A stretch of DNA of 64,000 bases from assembly GCF_023221595.1 (NCBI RefSeq), contig NZ_CP096566.1, positions 1 to 64,000 of the forward strand. The letters run 5' to 3'. Of this stretch, positions 45,160-53,374 are shown in pieces (position 1 is the stretch's first letter; each line of letters opens with the position of its first letter). Origin of the DNA: Rhodococcus qingshengii JCM 15477. Lineage in GTDB: Bacteria; Actinomycetota; Actinomycetes; Mycobacteriales; Mycobacteriaceae. The position numbers and the translations under genes are program-made. The notes beneath the pieces were generated by a model, which worked only from the letters and a program-made list of their open reading frames with translations, was not told the DNA's origin and made no database searches.

Positions 45160-46170
45160 GTGCGCTCACCGACTGCACTCCAGACCGCAAAGCCAATGCA
45201 GTTCGTCGCAGACGATCACGCACTCAACGTCGATGGTTCCAGCCTCCGCACCACCACAGACCCCGACATCGCGGCGAAGGCAATAGCCGCCGAAACCCTC
45301 GATCGAATACGAGTGGTGCTCGACAGCTACCCCGCAGATCCGATCGTGTTGCTTTCCGGTGGCGTTGATTCGATCCTCGTCGCAGCGACCGCAGTCGCCC
45401 TCGGCACCGCACCGCGTGCGATCACGATCGTCGTCGACGGGGAAGCCGTCGATCGAGCACCCGCGATAGCCGCTGCCGAAGCACTCGGACTGCGGCATGA
45501 AGTTGTTGTCCTGAGCTCATCAGACGTCGTCAGCCTCGCTAAATCGGCAGTGGCCGCCCTGGGAGTCAACGAACTGTGGGAGGTCGCAGCCGCGATCCCG
45601 ATCCTCGCCGCCTCTGAATTGATCCGCCGATTCAGCGCCGCATCCCCGGCACCGGCAGCTGTTCTCACCGGCAGTGGTGCAGATGCAATTTTTGCAGGAG
45701 GACGGGTGATCCAGCACCCGATCGAATCCGCCGCAGCGAACCAGGCTTTAGACGAAGTGGTTCGCACCGAGACGGGAACGAACTTCGTTCGCGATCGCTT
45801 GGTCCCGGATTTCTACGAACGACTACTCGGCGACGACGCCCAAGCACTCATCCACGTATTCCAGACAGAACGGTTCTGGCAACTCGCTGAACAACTAGCG
45901 CCACCCGCTCTCTTCGGCCACGTCACTGGCGCAGCGCACGACAAACTCGCAGTCCGGCTGGCTTGTGAGCGCCTGCTTCCGGAAACTGCGCAGCACCTGG
46001 CCTGGACACGTAAATCCCCTATTCAACGGTCCAGCGGCCTGTTCGATGCGCTCGCCGATGCAGCGCGTGCCCGTGCCGCGCAGCTTCCAGGAGCAACGAC
46101 CTACAGCAATCCGCTCACGGAACCGATGGAGTCCGTCGCAGTCAGGCTTTTTCTAGCCGCTTTAGACTGA
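45160..46170 (+). CDS. asparagine-synthetase-like PP-loop ATPase, lone synthetase domain
   Basis: The 336-residue protein has the PP-loop motif LLSGGVDSILVAA at about 63-75 and the AsnB-like TGSGADAIFAGG near 169-180. Near the C-terminus is the KSP segment (TRKSPIQRSSGLFDAL). AsnB glutaminase N-terminal domain is absent; instead there are about 60 residues of unknown type. Such enzymes adenylate a carboxylate or similar group and release pyrophosphate. The gene starts with a GTG 21 nt after the nSTAND stop and behind GGAAAGG, so the two are probably one operon. Substrate is unknown. Confidence 0.8.
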   Translation: MRSPTALQTAKPMQFVADDHALNVDGSSLRTTTDPDIAAKAIAAETLDRIRVVLDSYPADPIVLLSGGVDSILVAATAVALGTAPRAITIVVDGEAVDRAPAIAAAEALGLRHEVVVLSSSDVVSLAKSAVAALGVNELWEVAAAIPILAASELIRRFSAASPAPAAVLTGSGADAIFAGGRVIQHPIESAAANQALDEVVRTETGTNFVRDRLVPDFYERLLGDDAQALIHVFQTERFWQLAEQLAPPALFGHVTGAAHDKLAVRLACERLLPETAQHLAWTRKSPIQRSSGLFDALADAARARAAQLPGATTYSNPLTEPMESVAVRLFLAALD

Positions 46171-46291
46171 CCCATATAGGCGGAACGGATTGAACCGGCG
46201 TGTCGGCTGCGTATCTCGACATTTCTGCGGGAGTATTTGCAGGCAACACAATGCCCGCGCCACCGCGCGGACGAACTGGAAGGGGCTTGTC

Positions 46292-46492
46292 ATGGCGAGA
46301 GGTCGTCCGAGTAAAGGCGAGCGGCGTCGTGTCGAGACGCGAGTGCCTGTGGATGTCAAAGACCGCCTCACCCTGATGCGCGAAGCTCGGGGACTAACTG
46401 AGAGCGAACTCGTCGCCGACATCCTCAGCGCTGCGGTAACCCGATTCGACCCGGCCGCGGTCCACACAGAGAGGCTGACGATGACCGCCTAA
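46292..46492 (+). CDS. small basic ribbon-helix-helix-like protein
   Basis: The 66-residue protein starts MARGRPSKGERRRVETRVPVDVKDRLTLMREARGLTESELVADIL, with an arginine-rich arm and an RHH-like strand-helix-helix. RHH proteins of this size are copy-number or partition repressors on plasmids. The ATG at 46292 has GGAAGGGG upstream. It lies just before the Rep candidate gene and a hairpin, so control of rep is a reasonable guess. Confidence 0.7.
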   Translation: MARGRPSKGERRRVETRVPVDVKDRLTLMREARGLTESELVADILSAAVTRFDPAAVHTERLTMTA

Positions 46493-46569
46493 TGATGACC
46501 ACAACGCCGAAGACGCGGAAACCCCGCTTCGGTCTCATATGCGCAGTTGATCGCCCTTAAAACGACGAT

Positions 46570-46595
46570 ATCCCCCGGTTGACGGGCCGGGGGAT
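46570..46595 (+). terminator. hairpin between the RHH gene and the Rep candidate
   Basis: Arms ATCCCCCGG (46570-46578) and CCGGGGGAT (46587-46595) pair perfectly with an 8-nt loop. It may terminate the RHH gene or act in control of the Rep message that follows. Confidence 0.65.
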
Positions 46596-46736
46596 TCGGA
46601 TGTCGTAAGAAACGAGTTGACGCTCGGTTCTTAGGGTCTTGCTGCTTTCCCCGAAGGGACTGTCTTGCGTGACAGGTCTCAGGGTACATCGCGTCCTGAT
46701 GCAAAATCCATAACCGATTTTTCGCGTGTCTCAGCG

Positions 46737-48026
46737 ATGGAGCACACGCCCGCACCCATACAGCGCCCGTATTGCGGTAGCAGCCCTATGCGGCGCCGCT
46801 ACGGAACAGCTCGGACACCCCGCAGAATGCAGGGGCACCTGTACGGGCACCAGTGCCATGCCCTGACGCCGATGTTGCTCAAAACGCTCGGCAAGGAAGC
46901 CGCGTGCCGGCGTTATTGCAAGGTCGCACTCGAGCTCGAAGACGGCGCATACGGCGGCATCGCTCGATGGCGAGGCGCCCAACATTGGGTCGAGATCGTC
47001 GTTCGGTGCGCGTTCACCGCTGAATACACACGGATTCGACCGATGCTTGTTCAGACATCTGGCGGGGGAATCAGCCTCAAGTCCCTGATCGCCGTGGCGA
47101 CCGTTATGGCGGAAGCCGCGGATTACGACACCGGCCGGAACTCGCGCCTGACGGTAGAGACCATCGCCGAACGCATCAAGGGCGGGGAACGCACAGTCCA
47201 GCGAGCACGACAAGCACTCAAGCTCCTGCGCGTGGCCACCGAGGTCCTGCGCGGCCGACTCCGCACCAAGGACGAGCGGTATGCCTCATGGAGGTTCAAC
47301 GACAAGGCCCGCGGCTGGGCGTCTGTCTGGGCATTGCACCCGAGCAAGCCTGTGGATAAAACCCGCATCACCGTCGCCGGTTCCATACAAATGGCACCCC
47401 ACCCGCATAGCGGTCACTTTAAGAGCTTTACCTCTCGTAGAGAGGTACTTAATACAAAACGATCTGTGGATAAACGAGCCGCTTCGCGGCGCAAGGAGTC
47501 GAAGGCGGGGGTCGAGAAGGCCGAAGGCGTCCGGAAAGGCTTGTTGCTCGCATCCAGATGGCTCAGCAATCCACGAACTCCCGTTTGGGCGCGGCGGCAC
47601 ACCCCCCGAGGGTGGGCTCCCGCACTGACCGAACCAGCGGCGCACGGTTGGACGGCCGCGGATCTCAATGACGCGATCGACGCCTGGAGCAAGGCGACGC
47701 GGATGGCACCGGACCCGAAGCACCCCATCGCGTTCATCCGTTGGCTCATGAAGCAGCAGGATCTCGCTTTCGCGCCACACGTTCTCGCTCAGATAGCCGC
47801 TGACCAGGAAAAAGCCGAGCGTGAACGACAGGCAGCAGCGTTCGAGGCGGAACGGGGCCGGTACGCATCAGCCGCTGCCGAGGACTCCCCCGGCCGCCAA
47901 GCTGCCCGTTTCGTCGCCCGCCGAGCGGCCGACAGCGCCCGCATCCGAAAGACCCAGGCATCCGCGCGTGAGAATGAAACCTCGCCCGTGTGGATCACCC
48001 ATCTCTCAGATCGGGGTAAGCGATGA
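46737..48026 (+). CDS. putative plasmid replication initiation protein (Rep)
   Basis: The 429-residue protein has a Cys/Arg-rich start, a central segment with a winged-HTH look (LTVETIAERIKGGERTVQRARQALKLLRVATEVLRGRL, about residues 138-175) and a helical, basic C-terminal half with a long charged helix (DQEKAERERQAAAFEAERGRYASAAAEDSPGRQAARF). This is the pattern of actinobacterial plasmid Rep proteins, and its place before parAB supports it. The start is uncertain: the ATG at 46737 is used, but a longer in-frame start at 46665 exists. The downstream gene overlaps by 4 nt. Confidence 0.6.
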   Translation: MEHTPAPIQRPYCGSSPMRRRYGTARTPRRMQGHLYGHQCHALTPMLLKTLGKEAACRRYCKVALELEDGAYGGIARWRGAQHWVEIVVRCAFTAEYTRIRPMLVQTSGGGISLKSLIAVATVMAEAADYDTGRNSRLTVETIAERIKGGERTVQRARQALKLLRVATEVLRGRLRTKDERYASWRFNDKARGWASVWALHPSKPVDKTRITVAGSIQMAPHPHSGHFKSFTSRREVLNTKRSVDKRAASRRKESKAGVEKAEGVRKGLLLASRWLSNPRTPVWARRHTPRGWAPALTEPAAHGWTAADLNDAIDAWSKATRMAPDPKHPIAFIRWLMKQQDLAFAPHVLAQIAADQEKAERERQAAAFEAERGRYASAAAEDSPGRQAARFVARRAADSARIRKTQASARENETSPVWITHLSDRGKR

Positions 48027-48601
48027 ACGGTAACCGCCCGCCCCCGAAGCGGCCGCCCGTCAAGCGCCGGCCGCTCTCCCCTTGCCAGACCGTCCCCCAG
48101 ATCCACGAACGGTTGCGCACCGGCGCAAAGACGATCGTCATCGACCACCGCAACGACGAACCCCTAAAACTCACCGACGCCGAGCTGCCCGACGGCATCA
48201 CGATCCGCATCGTCGGCGTCTCACGAGTCATCATCACCCGCCTGACACCCGAAACGAAGCGCAGTGCCCAGATCGTGGCCACCGACGCCGCACGATCCCA
48301 AATCTTCGGGCACACAACTCTCTTCGCCTACGGGAACGCCCATACCGACGCATTCGACACCACACGCGTCCGCGCCACCAACCGCGCCACAAGCAACCTC
48401 GTCGACGACTCCTTCGGCGACGTCGGAGAAGACACCACCACCTATGCCTACGACAACGCGACCGTGCACTCCCACGACCAAGCCACAGTGCACGCAACAG
48501 ACCGGGTTTCTCTCGTTCATCACAGCTCGACGCCGGCCGAGGTCGAACACGGAGTGACAGTCTTCGGCCCAGCACGGCGAAATATTCGCCTCCGGACATA
48601 G
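48023..48601 (+). CDS. repeat-rich protein coupled to Rep
   Basis: The 192-residue protein overlaps the Rep stop by 4 nt (ATGA). Residues 1-85 look like a folded alpha/beta domain. Residues about 90-185 are built of short repeats alternating small, charged and aromatic residues (FAYGNAHTDAFDTTRVRATNRA ... YAYDNATVHSHDQATVHATDRVSLVHHS), which resembles a beta-helix or pentapeptide-like solenoid. Such solenoids can mimic DNA. No family is recognised. Its tight coupling suggests a role in replication control. Confidence 0.6.
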   Translation: MNGNRPPPKRPPVKRRPLSPCQTVPQIHERLRTGAKTIVIDHRNDEPLKLTDAELPDGITIRIVGVSRVIITRLTPETKRSAQIVATDAARSQIFGHTTLFAYGNAHTDAFDTTRVRATNRATSNLVDDSFGDVGEDTTTYAYDNATVHSHDQATVHATDRVSLVHHSSTPAEVEHGVTVFGPARRNIRLRT

Positions 48602-48764
48602 GACTGTTGCGACAGTTGGATGAGTCAGGCAACGCCAGGAACGCTCCGCATTTTGCGCATTTTGCGTCTTTGCCTCGAATTGACAGTGGTGTGGGAGCAG
48701 AAGTGCAGCGGACCGCAAAACTTCCTCACCAGCGGTGATGCCGTGATTGAAAGCAGTTGGCGAA

Positions 48765-48840
48765 GTTGAGTTAATTAATGCATGCATGAACTCATTAACT
48801 ACAGACAGAGTTAACGCATTAGTGCTAGCATTCATGCATG
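48765..48840. repeat. AT-rich repeats upstream of parA (candidate partition site, left)
   Basis: In GC-rich surroundings this stretch holds TTAATTAATGCATGCATGAACTCATTAAC, GAGTTAACGCATTAG and ATTCATGCATG, related motifs that recur after parA. They include ATGAACTCAT, found again near 49696-49705. The parA start lies at its right end. The layout fits a ParB-binding centromere and/or the par operator. Confidence 0.6.
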
Positions 48841-49611
48841 ACGACAATCATGGTGTACAGCGAGGCTGGTGGCGTCACTAAGACGACGACCGCAGTCTCC
48901 CTCGCGATGGTGGCTGCCCTGTCGGGGTTCAAGACCACCCTCATCGACCTAGATCCCCGAGGTGCAGCCACTAAATGGATCGGCAGCTACCCGGAGGAAT
49001 CGTGGCAGCACGTGGGCGCGATCCTGGCCGACGAAAACCCGGAAGGGTGGGCCGAAGATCTCGCCATTGACAGCGGGTGGGACGACAATCTGCGCATCAT
49101 TCCGTCCTCGAGGTCACTCTCGAACCGTGAGAGGGACTACGAGGATCACGCCGAACTGAGGCTCGCAACGGCGTTGGAAGGGCACACTGCGGAAATTCGC
49201 ATCATCGACTGCCCTAACCGCCAAGGTGGAACGCTTACGCAAAATGCGCTCGCCGCCAGCGACAAGGTCATCTACGCCGCAACCGCGAATCAAGACGGGA
49301 TCGACGGCGTTGAAGGTGCGCAAGAGTCCGTCGCAAAGTTCCGCAAAAGCCGCGAAGTGATTGGTGCCCCCTGCCGTCTCAGTGAGGCGGGCATCGTCGT
49401 CGGCGCCGTCAAGGAGACAGTGATGACGAAAGTTTCAGTGAAAGCGCTGGAGCGACTGAGGGAAACGGGCCTCGTTCTCACGCCAATCATTCCGAATCGC
49501 ACCATCGTCGACCAGTCGCGCATGACCGGCGAGTGGTACGGGAAATTCGACAAGGGCGAGCCCGTTTTCGCCGCGTACCAGCAGATATTTTCCGCATTCA
49601 TTAACGCATGA
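48838..49611 (+). CDS. parA: ParA-family partition ATPase
   Basis: The 257-residue protein has a deviant Walker A GGVTKTTTAV near residues 11-20, LIDLDPRGAATKW near 37-49 and IRIIDCPNRQGG near 118-129. It is a short, type Ib-like ParA without an N-terminal HTH, and it segregates the plasmid with its small DNA-binding partner. Related repeats lie on both sides of the gene, and the RHH protein follows 120 bp downstream. No ribosome site is obvious; the ATG at 48838 overlaps the repeat array. Confidence 0.9.
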   Translation: MTTIMVYSEAGGVTKTTTAVSLAMVAALSGFKTTLIDLDPRGAATKWIGSYPEESWQHVGAILADENPEGWAEDLAIDSGWDDNLRIIPSSRSLSNRERDYEDHAELRLATALEGHTAEIRIIDCPNRQGGTLTQNALAASDKVIYAATANQDGIDGVEGAQESVAKFRKSREVIGAPCRLSEAGIVVGAVKETVMTKVSVKALERLRETGLVLTPIIPNRTIVDQSRMTGEWYGKFDKGEPVFAAYQQIFSAFINA

Positions 49612-49732
49612 GTGCGCGAGTTGACTTAATTAATTCATGCACGCGTGCAATAATGAACTAACTCATGCGTGAATTACGTAACGAATGCAGCAATGCATGA
49701 ACTCATGAGTTACCGAACGAAGGAATGAACTA
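49612..49732. repeat. AT-rich repeats between parA and the ParB-like gene (candidate partition site, right)
   Basis: This stretch contains TTAATTAATTCATGCAC, ATGAACTAACTCATGCG, GCATGAACTCATGAGTTAC and ATGAACTAATG, variants of the motifs upstream of parA. The AACTCATG core repeats several times. It probably forms the right half of a divided centromere or an operator bound by the RHH protein. Confidence 0.6.
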
Positions 49733-50020
49733 ATGAGCAAAGAACCTGACCTCAGCGCCCCGCGGAGAGGGCCGCGTCCGGCCGTCGACGAGGCTGTCGA
49801 TTCGGCAGAGGTTCCAGCCGCACGCAGGCCGGTAGGGCGGCCGAAGAAGGAAAAAGCCGAACCCGTCATCCAGTTCTCAACCAGACTCGGCTTGAGCTTC
49901 CGGGAAACTATCGACGCCGTCGAAGACGAAACCGGGCACAGCATCCGTTCGATCATCGAGCAGGCAATTCAGTCGACCTACCCCGACCACTACAAAAAGC
50001 ATGGACGCAGTACCAGGTAG
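49733..50020 (+). CDS. RHH-type ParB-like partition protein
   Basis: The 95-residue protein has a basic AT-hook-like stretch (RRPVGRPKKEKAEP, about 31-44). A ribbon-helix-helix follows (VIQFSTRLGLSFRETIDAVEDETGHSIRSIIEQAI, about 45-79). Small RHH proteins are the centromere-binding partners of type Ib ParA proteins. Its gene follows the repeat array that it likely binds. The ATG at 49733 has AAGGAATG a few bases upstream. Confidence 0.75.
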   Translation: MSKEPDLSAPRRGPRPAVDEAVDSAEVPAARRPVGRPKKEKAEPVIQFSTRLGLSFRETIDAVEDETGHSIRSIIEQAIQSTYPDHYKKHGRSTR

Positions 50021-50117
50021 CGATCGCGCTGATTGATCTGAAATGCAAAGGGAGCCCCGCCGGATGCACCCGACGAGGCTCCAGACCGGGAAACCACTTG
50101 AAGGAAAGAACCCAGTC

Positions 50118-51215
50118 ATGACCGACTTTAGCCTCCGAGCAGCTCGTATTCAGCTAGGTGCATTGCTTGCTGCACTCGCACTCGCGATCGTCATTGCGCT
50201 CGGTATCACCACCGGCGCATTCGTACTTTCCTTCGCCGTACAACGCGACCTTGCACGGCAAGCACTGATCCCGGAACACCTGACCTGGATCTTCCCGGCG
50301 ATTGTCGACAGCGCCATCCTCGGCGCCACCATCGCCATCGTCATCATCAGCAAGCTCAACATGAACAAGCGCGACAGGGGCTTCTACATCGCCCTCGCAG
50401 TCAGCGTTGTCGTGATCAGCATCCTCGGAAACGCGTACCACGCCTATCACGCAGCAATTGCTGCACAGGAGTCGATCGATGGTGGGGGAGACCTTGGGTT
50501 CATTCCACTCGCGCCGGCCATTGCAGCGGCCATTGCGATCATTCCGCCGGCCCTGGTCTTGGCGTTCACGCACGGAATCACGATCTTGGTGAAGGCAGTC
50601 GGAATGGCGTACGCCGCTTACCGTTCGATCGTCGAAAGTGCCACTGACAGTGAGGATGCAAAGAGTATTGCATCTGACCTCGCCGTAGGCCGGGGACCGA
50701 TCCGCGTCCCTCAGCCCAGCGAGAAGATCGCCCACAATATTGCGGAGCAGGAGGAAGAGGATCTAGACGTAGACGCCACAACGGTGGATGCGAAGACAGG
50801 CAACGAGGACGCTATTGCGGACTTTGCGGAGCCGTTTTTCGTCAACGAAATGACGGATGAAGGCCTCGACGAGATCCTCGATCCCCAAGACACAGCTACG
50901 GAGTTCCCAGACCGTCGCGACGCCGAAGAAGCACAGGCCGACACGGATGCCGACATAGACGACCTCATGGCCTTCATCGCCCGGGCGAATCTCGCGAAGA
51001 ACGTCAAAGACACAGCGGTCCGCAAGCTCACGAACCCGAACCTCACGTGGGAGACCATCGCTCTGGAATCGAAGCCGCCTGTCGCGACATCGACCGCATG
51101 GCGTCGGTACGAGAAATTCGATACCGCAGCTCGAGAAGCAGGCTTCGACAGTCCACCATTGCCCGACCTGCGAGCCGCCGAGAACCCGATGCGCAGCGAA
51201 CTCACCACCGTTTGA
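50118..51215 (+). CDS. DUF2637-type membrane protein (Spd-like)
   Basis: The 365-residue protein has four membrane segments between about residues 9 and 160, including LGALLAALALAIVIALGITTG and FIPLAPAIAAAIAIIPPALVLAF. This is the DUF2637 pattern of actinobacterial plasmid spread proteins. The C-terminal half is acidic and then ends in a helical segment with a putative HTH (DTAVRKLTNPNLTWETIALESKPPVATSTAWRRYEKF). A membrane-bound regulator or spread function is inferred. The ATG at 50118 is family-like and has AAGGAAAG upstream. Confidence 0.75.
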   Translation: MTDFSLRAARIQLGALLAALALAIVIALGITTGAFVLSFAVQRDLARQALIPEHLTWIFPAIVDSAILGATIAIVIISKLNMNKRDRGFYIALAVSVVVISILGNAYHAYHAAIAAQESIDGGGDLGFIPLAPAIAAAIAIIPPALVLAFTHGITILVKAVGMAYAAYRSIVESATDSEDAKSIASDLAVGRGPIRVPQPSEKIAHNIAEQEEEDLDVDATTVDAKTGNEDAIADFAEPFFVNEMTDEGLDEILDPQDTATEFPDRRDAEEAQADTDADIDDLMAFIARANLAKNVKDTAVRKLTNPNLTWETIALESKPPVATSTAWRRYEKFDTAAREAGFDSPPLPDLRAAENPMRSELTTV

Positions 51216-51238
51216 CCCACACCCACCAATAAAAGGGT

Positions 51239-51271
51239 GGCCCCGACAGTGCTACGAACACCGTCAGGGCC
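51239..51271 (+). terminator. hairpin after the DUF2637 gene
   Basis: GGCCCCGACAGTG (51239-51251) and CACCGTCAGGGCC (51259-51271) pair with two mismatched positions around a 7-nt loop. It lies between the DUF2637 stop and the tetR start at 51298, so it may act as a terminator or leader structure. Confidence 0.6.
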
Positions 51272-51297
51272 GATGACCACAGAAAGCACCTGTGACC

Positions 51298-51959
51298 ATG
51301 AACAATCATACCGACCGCTCCGAAAGCATCGACCACGGCAAAACCGGCCGACCACCTATACAGCCACGAGCGAAAATCACCCGAGAAGCGATCCTCGAAG
51401 TTTCTGCCACCCTGTTCAGCCGAACCGGTTACGCGGGCACCAGCATCAATGACATCCTGGCGATCTCCGAGACCACCAAAGGTGCGATGTACTTCCACTT
51501 CTCGAAGAAGGAATCCATCGCGAGCGAGATGCTCCGCCGCTGGTCCGCCGCAGTCTCCGAGACAGTGGGGAAGGCCGCAGCGACAGGTCAACCCGCGATC
51601 GGCAAGTGATCATGATCTACCGCGAACTCGCCCGCCGCACACAAACAGAAGCGATCACCCGAGCCGGACTCATCCTGTCCGTCGACAAGTCGCTCAGTGA
51701 TGCGTGTGCCACCTACGAATCGTGGACCGACGCGATCACACCGATCGTCGTCGACGCGATCCGTTCCGGCGCCCTCGACTGCGCGGAAAGCATGTCCAGG
51801 CTCGCAGACACTCTCTGCGCCGGTTTCGTCGGCGCAGTGCAGGTTGCCGCTAGCCTCGACGAGAACCACACCATCACCAAACGAGTCGACGATCTGCTGC
51901 TGATGTGGCGCGGAACTGACCCGGCCGCCGTCCGTATGGTCGAAGGAGCATCTCTGTGA
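51298..51959 (+). pseudogene. ScbR-like TetR-family regulator, broken by a one-base deletion
   Basis: The first part, 51298-51609, encodes a normal TetR N-terminus with the HTH (LFSRTGYAGTSINDILAISETTKGAMYFHFSKKESIASEML) and stops at 51609. The C-terminal ligand domain continues in the next frame to 51959 (MIMIYRELARRTQTEAITRAGLILSV...). Adding one T at about 51605-51606 would read GKLIMIYREL and restore a full protein of about 220 residues. It is parallel to, and coupled by 4 nt (GTGA) to, a second TetR gene of the same kind. Sequencing error cannot be excluded. Confidence 0.8.
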
Positions 51960-52630
51960 ACAGCCATAACGAATCGGCGGCCACTCCGGAAAACGCTGCC
52001 GCCACAAGAACCAGCCCTCGGATCGGGCGCATCCCCGGCAGTAAAAACTCAGCAATGCAGGACCGCGCAGTGCGAACACGCGAAGCGATCATCGCCGTCG
52101 CGGCACGGCACTTCGACACCGACGGATACGGCAACACCAGCATCAACACCATCAGCGGTACCGGAAAATTCGCCAAAGGCGCGATGTACTACCACTTCCC
52201 ATCCAAGGAAGCGATCGCCGAACACCTCGTTTCGGACTGGAACCACACCCTCGCCGAAACCATCAGCGAAGCACTGGCGGCCAGTCCAAGCAGCACGGCA
52301 AGGGAGAAGCTGACAGCGATCTTTATCTCGCTCGCACAGCACATCGGCGAAGACACCTACCTCCGCGCCGGAATGAAACTCACCCTCGAACCCGCCATCA
52401 ACAATGGCGCAGCATTCGCACACTGGGTCGACGCCATCAGCGACATCATCGAAACCGCCATCACCACCGGCGAAATCCCCGACACCCCCACAGCTCACCG
52501 ACTCGCGTGGAACCTGTGCGCCGGCACCATCGGAGCCGCCCACGCATCCGCGGTCATGAGAGAAGACATCGACCTCGCCACCCGCATCGGAGACACAGTC
52601 GCAGCCCACATCAAATCCGTGAGCGCATGA
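51956..52630 (+). CDS. ScbR-like (gamma-butyrolactone receptor type) TetR-family regulator
   Basis: The 224-residue protein has an HTH at about 44-75 (HFDTDGYGNTSINTISGTGKFAKGAMYYHFPSKEAIAEHL) and a ligand domain like those of ScbR/ArpA autoregulator receptors. These repressors respond to butyrolactone-type signals in actinobacteria and often control conjugation or secondary metabolism. The GTG at 51956 overlaps the preceding frame by 4 nt. It is a close relative of the broken copy directly upstream, so the pair probably arose by duplication. Confidence 0.8.
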   Translation: MNSHNESAATPENAAATRTSPRIGRIPGSKNSAMQDRAVRTREAIIAVAARHFDTDGYGNTSINTISGTGKFAKGAMYYHFPSKEAIAEHLVSDWNHTLAETISEALAASPSSTAREKLTAIFISLAQHIGEDTYLRAGMKLTLEPAINNGAAFAHWVDAISDIIETAITTGEIPDTPTAHRLAWNLCAGTIGAAHASAVMREDIDLATRIGDTVAAHIKSVSA

Positions 52631-52947
52631 GACTCTCGACGACATCAGGGGAGGGACCGCGGTGACCACGAGAAGACCGAAAGTATCGTCCTATTCAGGG
52701 CAAGAACGCAGAATGTAGATCGAGGGATCGGTCGTGTGCTTAGCGCAATCGCCGTCGTCCTGCTCGTGATTCCGATCAAGAGTGCGCGATCCTGAATGTT
52801 GCAGGTGAGACGCTCTACCTGGATCAGGTCGGGCGTCCTACCGGGCTCAAATGCGACTCTTGTGGGCTCCTCGCAAGGGGAAGACGTACGAGAGCAAGTG
52901 CGGGCAGCGTGGACACATCGGTAGCTCTACGAGTCGCCCCGGGAAAC
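52631..52947. other. non-coding gap
   Basis: About 317 bp between the TetR gene and a convergent pair of hypothetical genes. A short frame includes a lone CDSCGL pattern near 52850-52870, perhaps a decayed zinc-finger remnant. Nothing further can be supported. Confidence 0.35.
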
Positions 52948-53373
52948 TTAAGCCAGCTTGATCTGGGAAAGTTTCACTATCGCATCTGGTGTCTTTGCAT
53001 CCGGAATGAGCTTGTCGGCGGCCACACGAGTCTTGGCTGCCGCGACACCCTCCGCCAAGGTGATCGAGCGCCCCGTGATGCTGGAGACGCCAATAATGTC
53101 ACTCGGATCTGTCAACTTCTTGCCCCGCACAGGAACAGTCGTGGCCGACGAAGCTGGGCTTGAGGTGTCGGCCGACGACGAACTCTCGCGCCCCGGGTTC
53201 TTACCCATCTTGCCCTTGCCGTGCTTCGAGATCTTGTGGATCTTTTTGTGGCCTTTGACGCTGATAGTGCTCGGCTGGTCCCCACCCTTGCGCAGGCCTT
53301 CTGTCACGACGATGTAGCCGCGCGGAACGTGATGTCCTGAGCTTTTTGTCTCGGCAGCGAGATTCTCAGCCAT
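52948..53373 (-). CDS. lysine-rich hypothetical protein
   Basis: The 141-residue protein has a short beta-like start, a very basic run (HKKIHKISKHGKGKMGKN, about 44-61), a serine/threonine-rich linker and a helical C-terminus (LAEGVAAAKTRVAADKLIPDAK). No domain is recognised. The ATG at 53373 lies one base after the stop of the upstream membrane-protein gene, so they are cotranscribed. It could bind nucleic acid through the basic run. Confidence 0.5.
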   Translation of the reverse strand: MAENLAAETKSSGHHVPRGYIVVTEGLRKGGDQPSTISVKGHKKIHKISKHGKGKMGKNPGRESSSSADTSSPASSATTVPVRGKKLTDPSDIIGVSSITGRSITLAEGVAAAKTRVAADKLIPDAKTPDAIVKLSQIKLA

Positions 53374-53374
53374 G

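Noticed and set aside
48649..48666. tandem CATTTTGCG as replication iterons
   Set aside because: Only two copies are present, too few to claim an origin.
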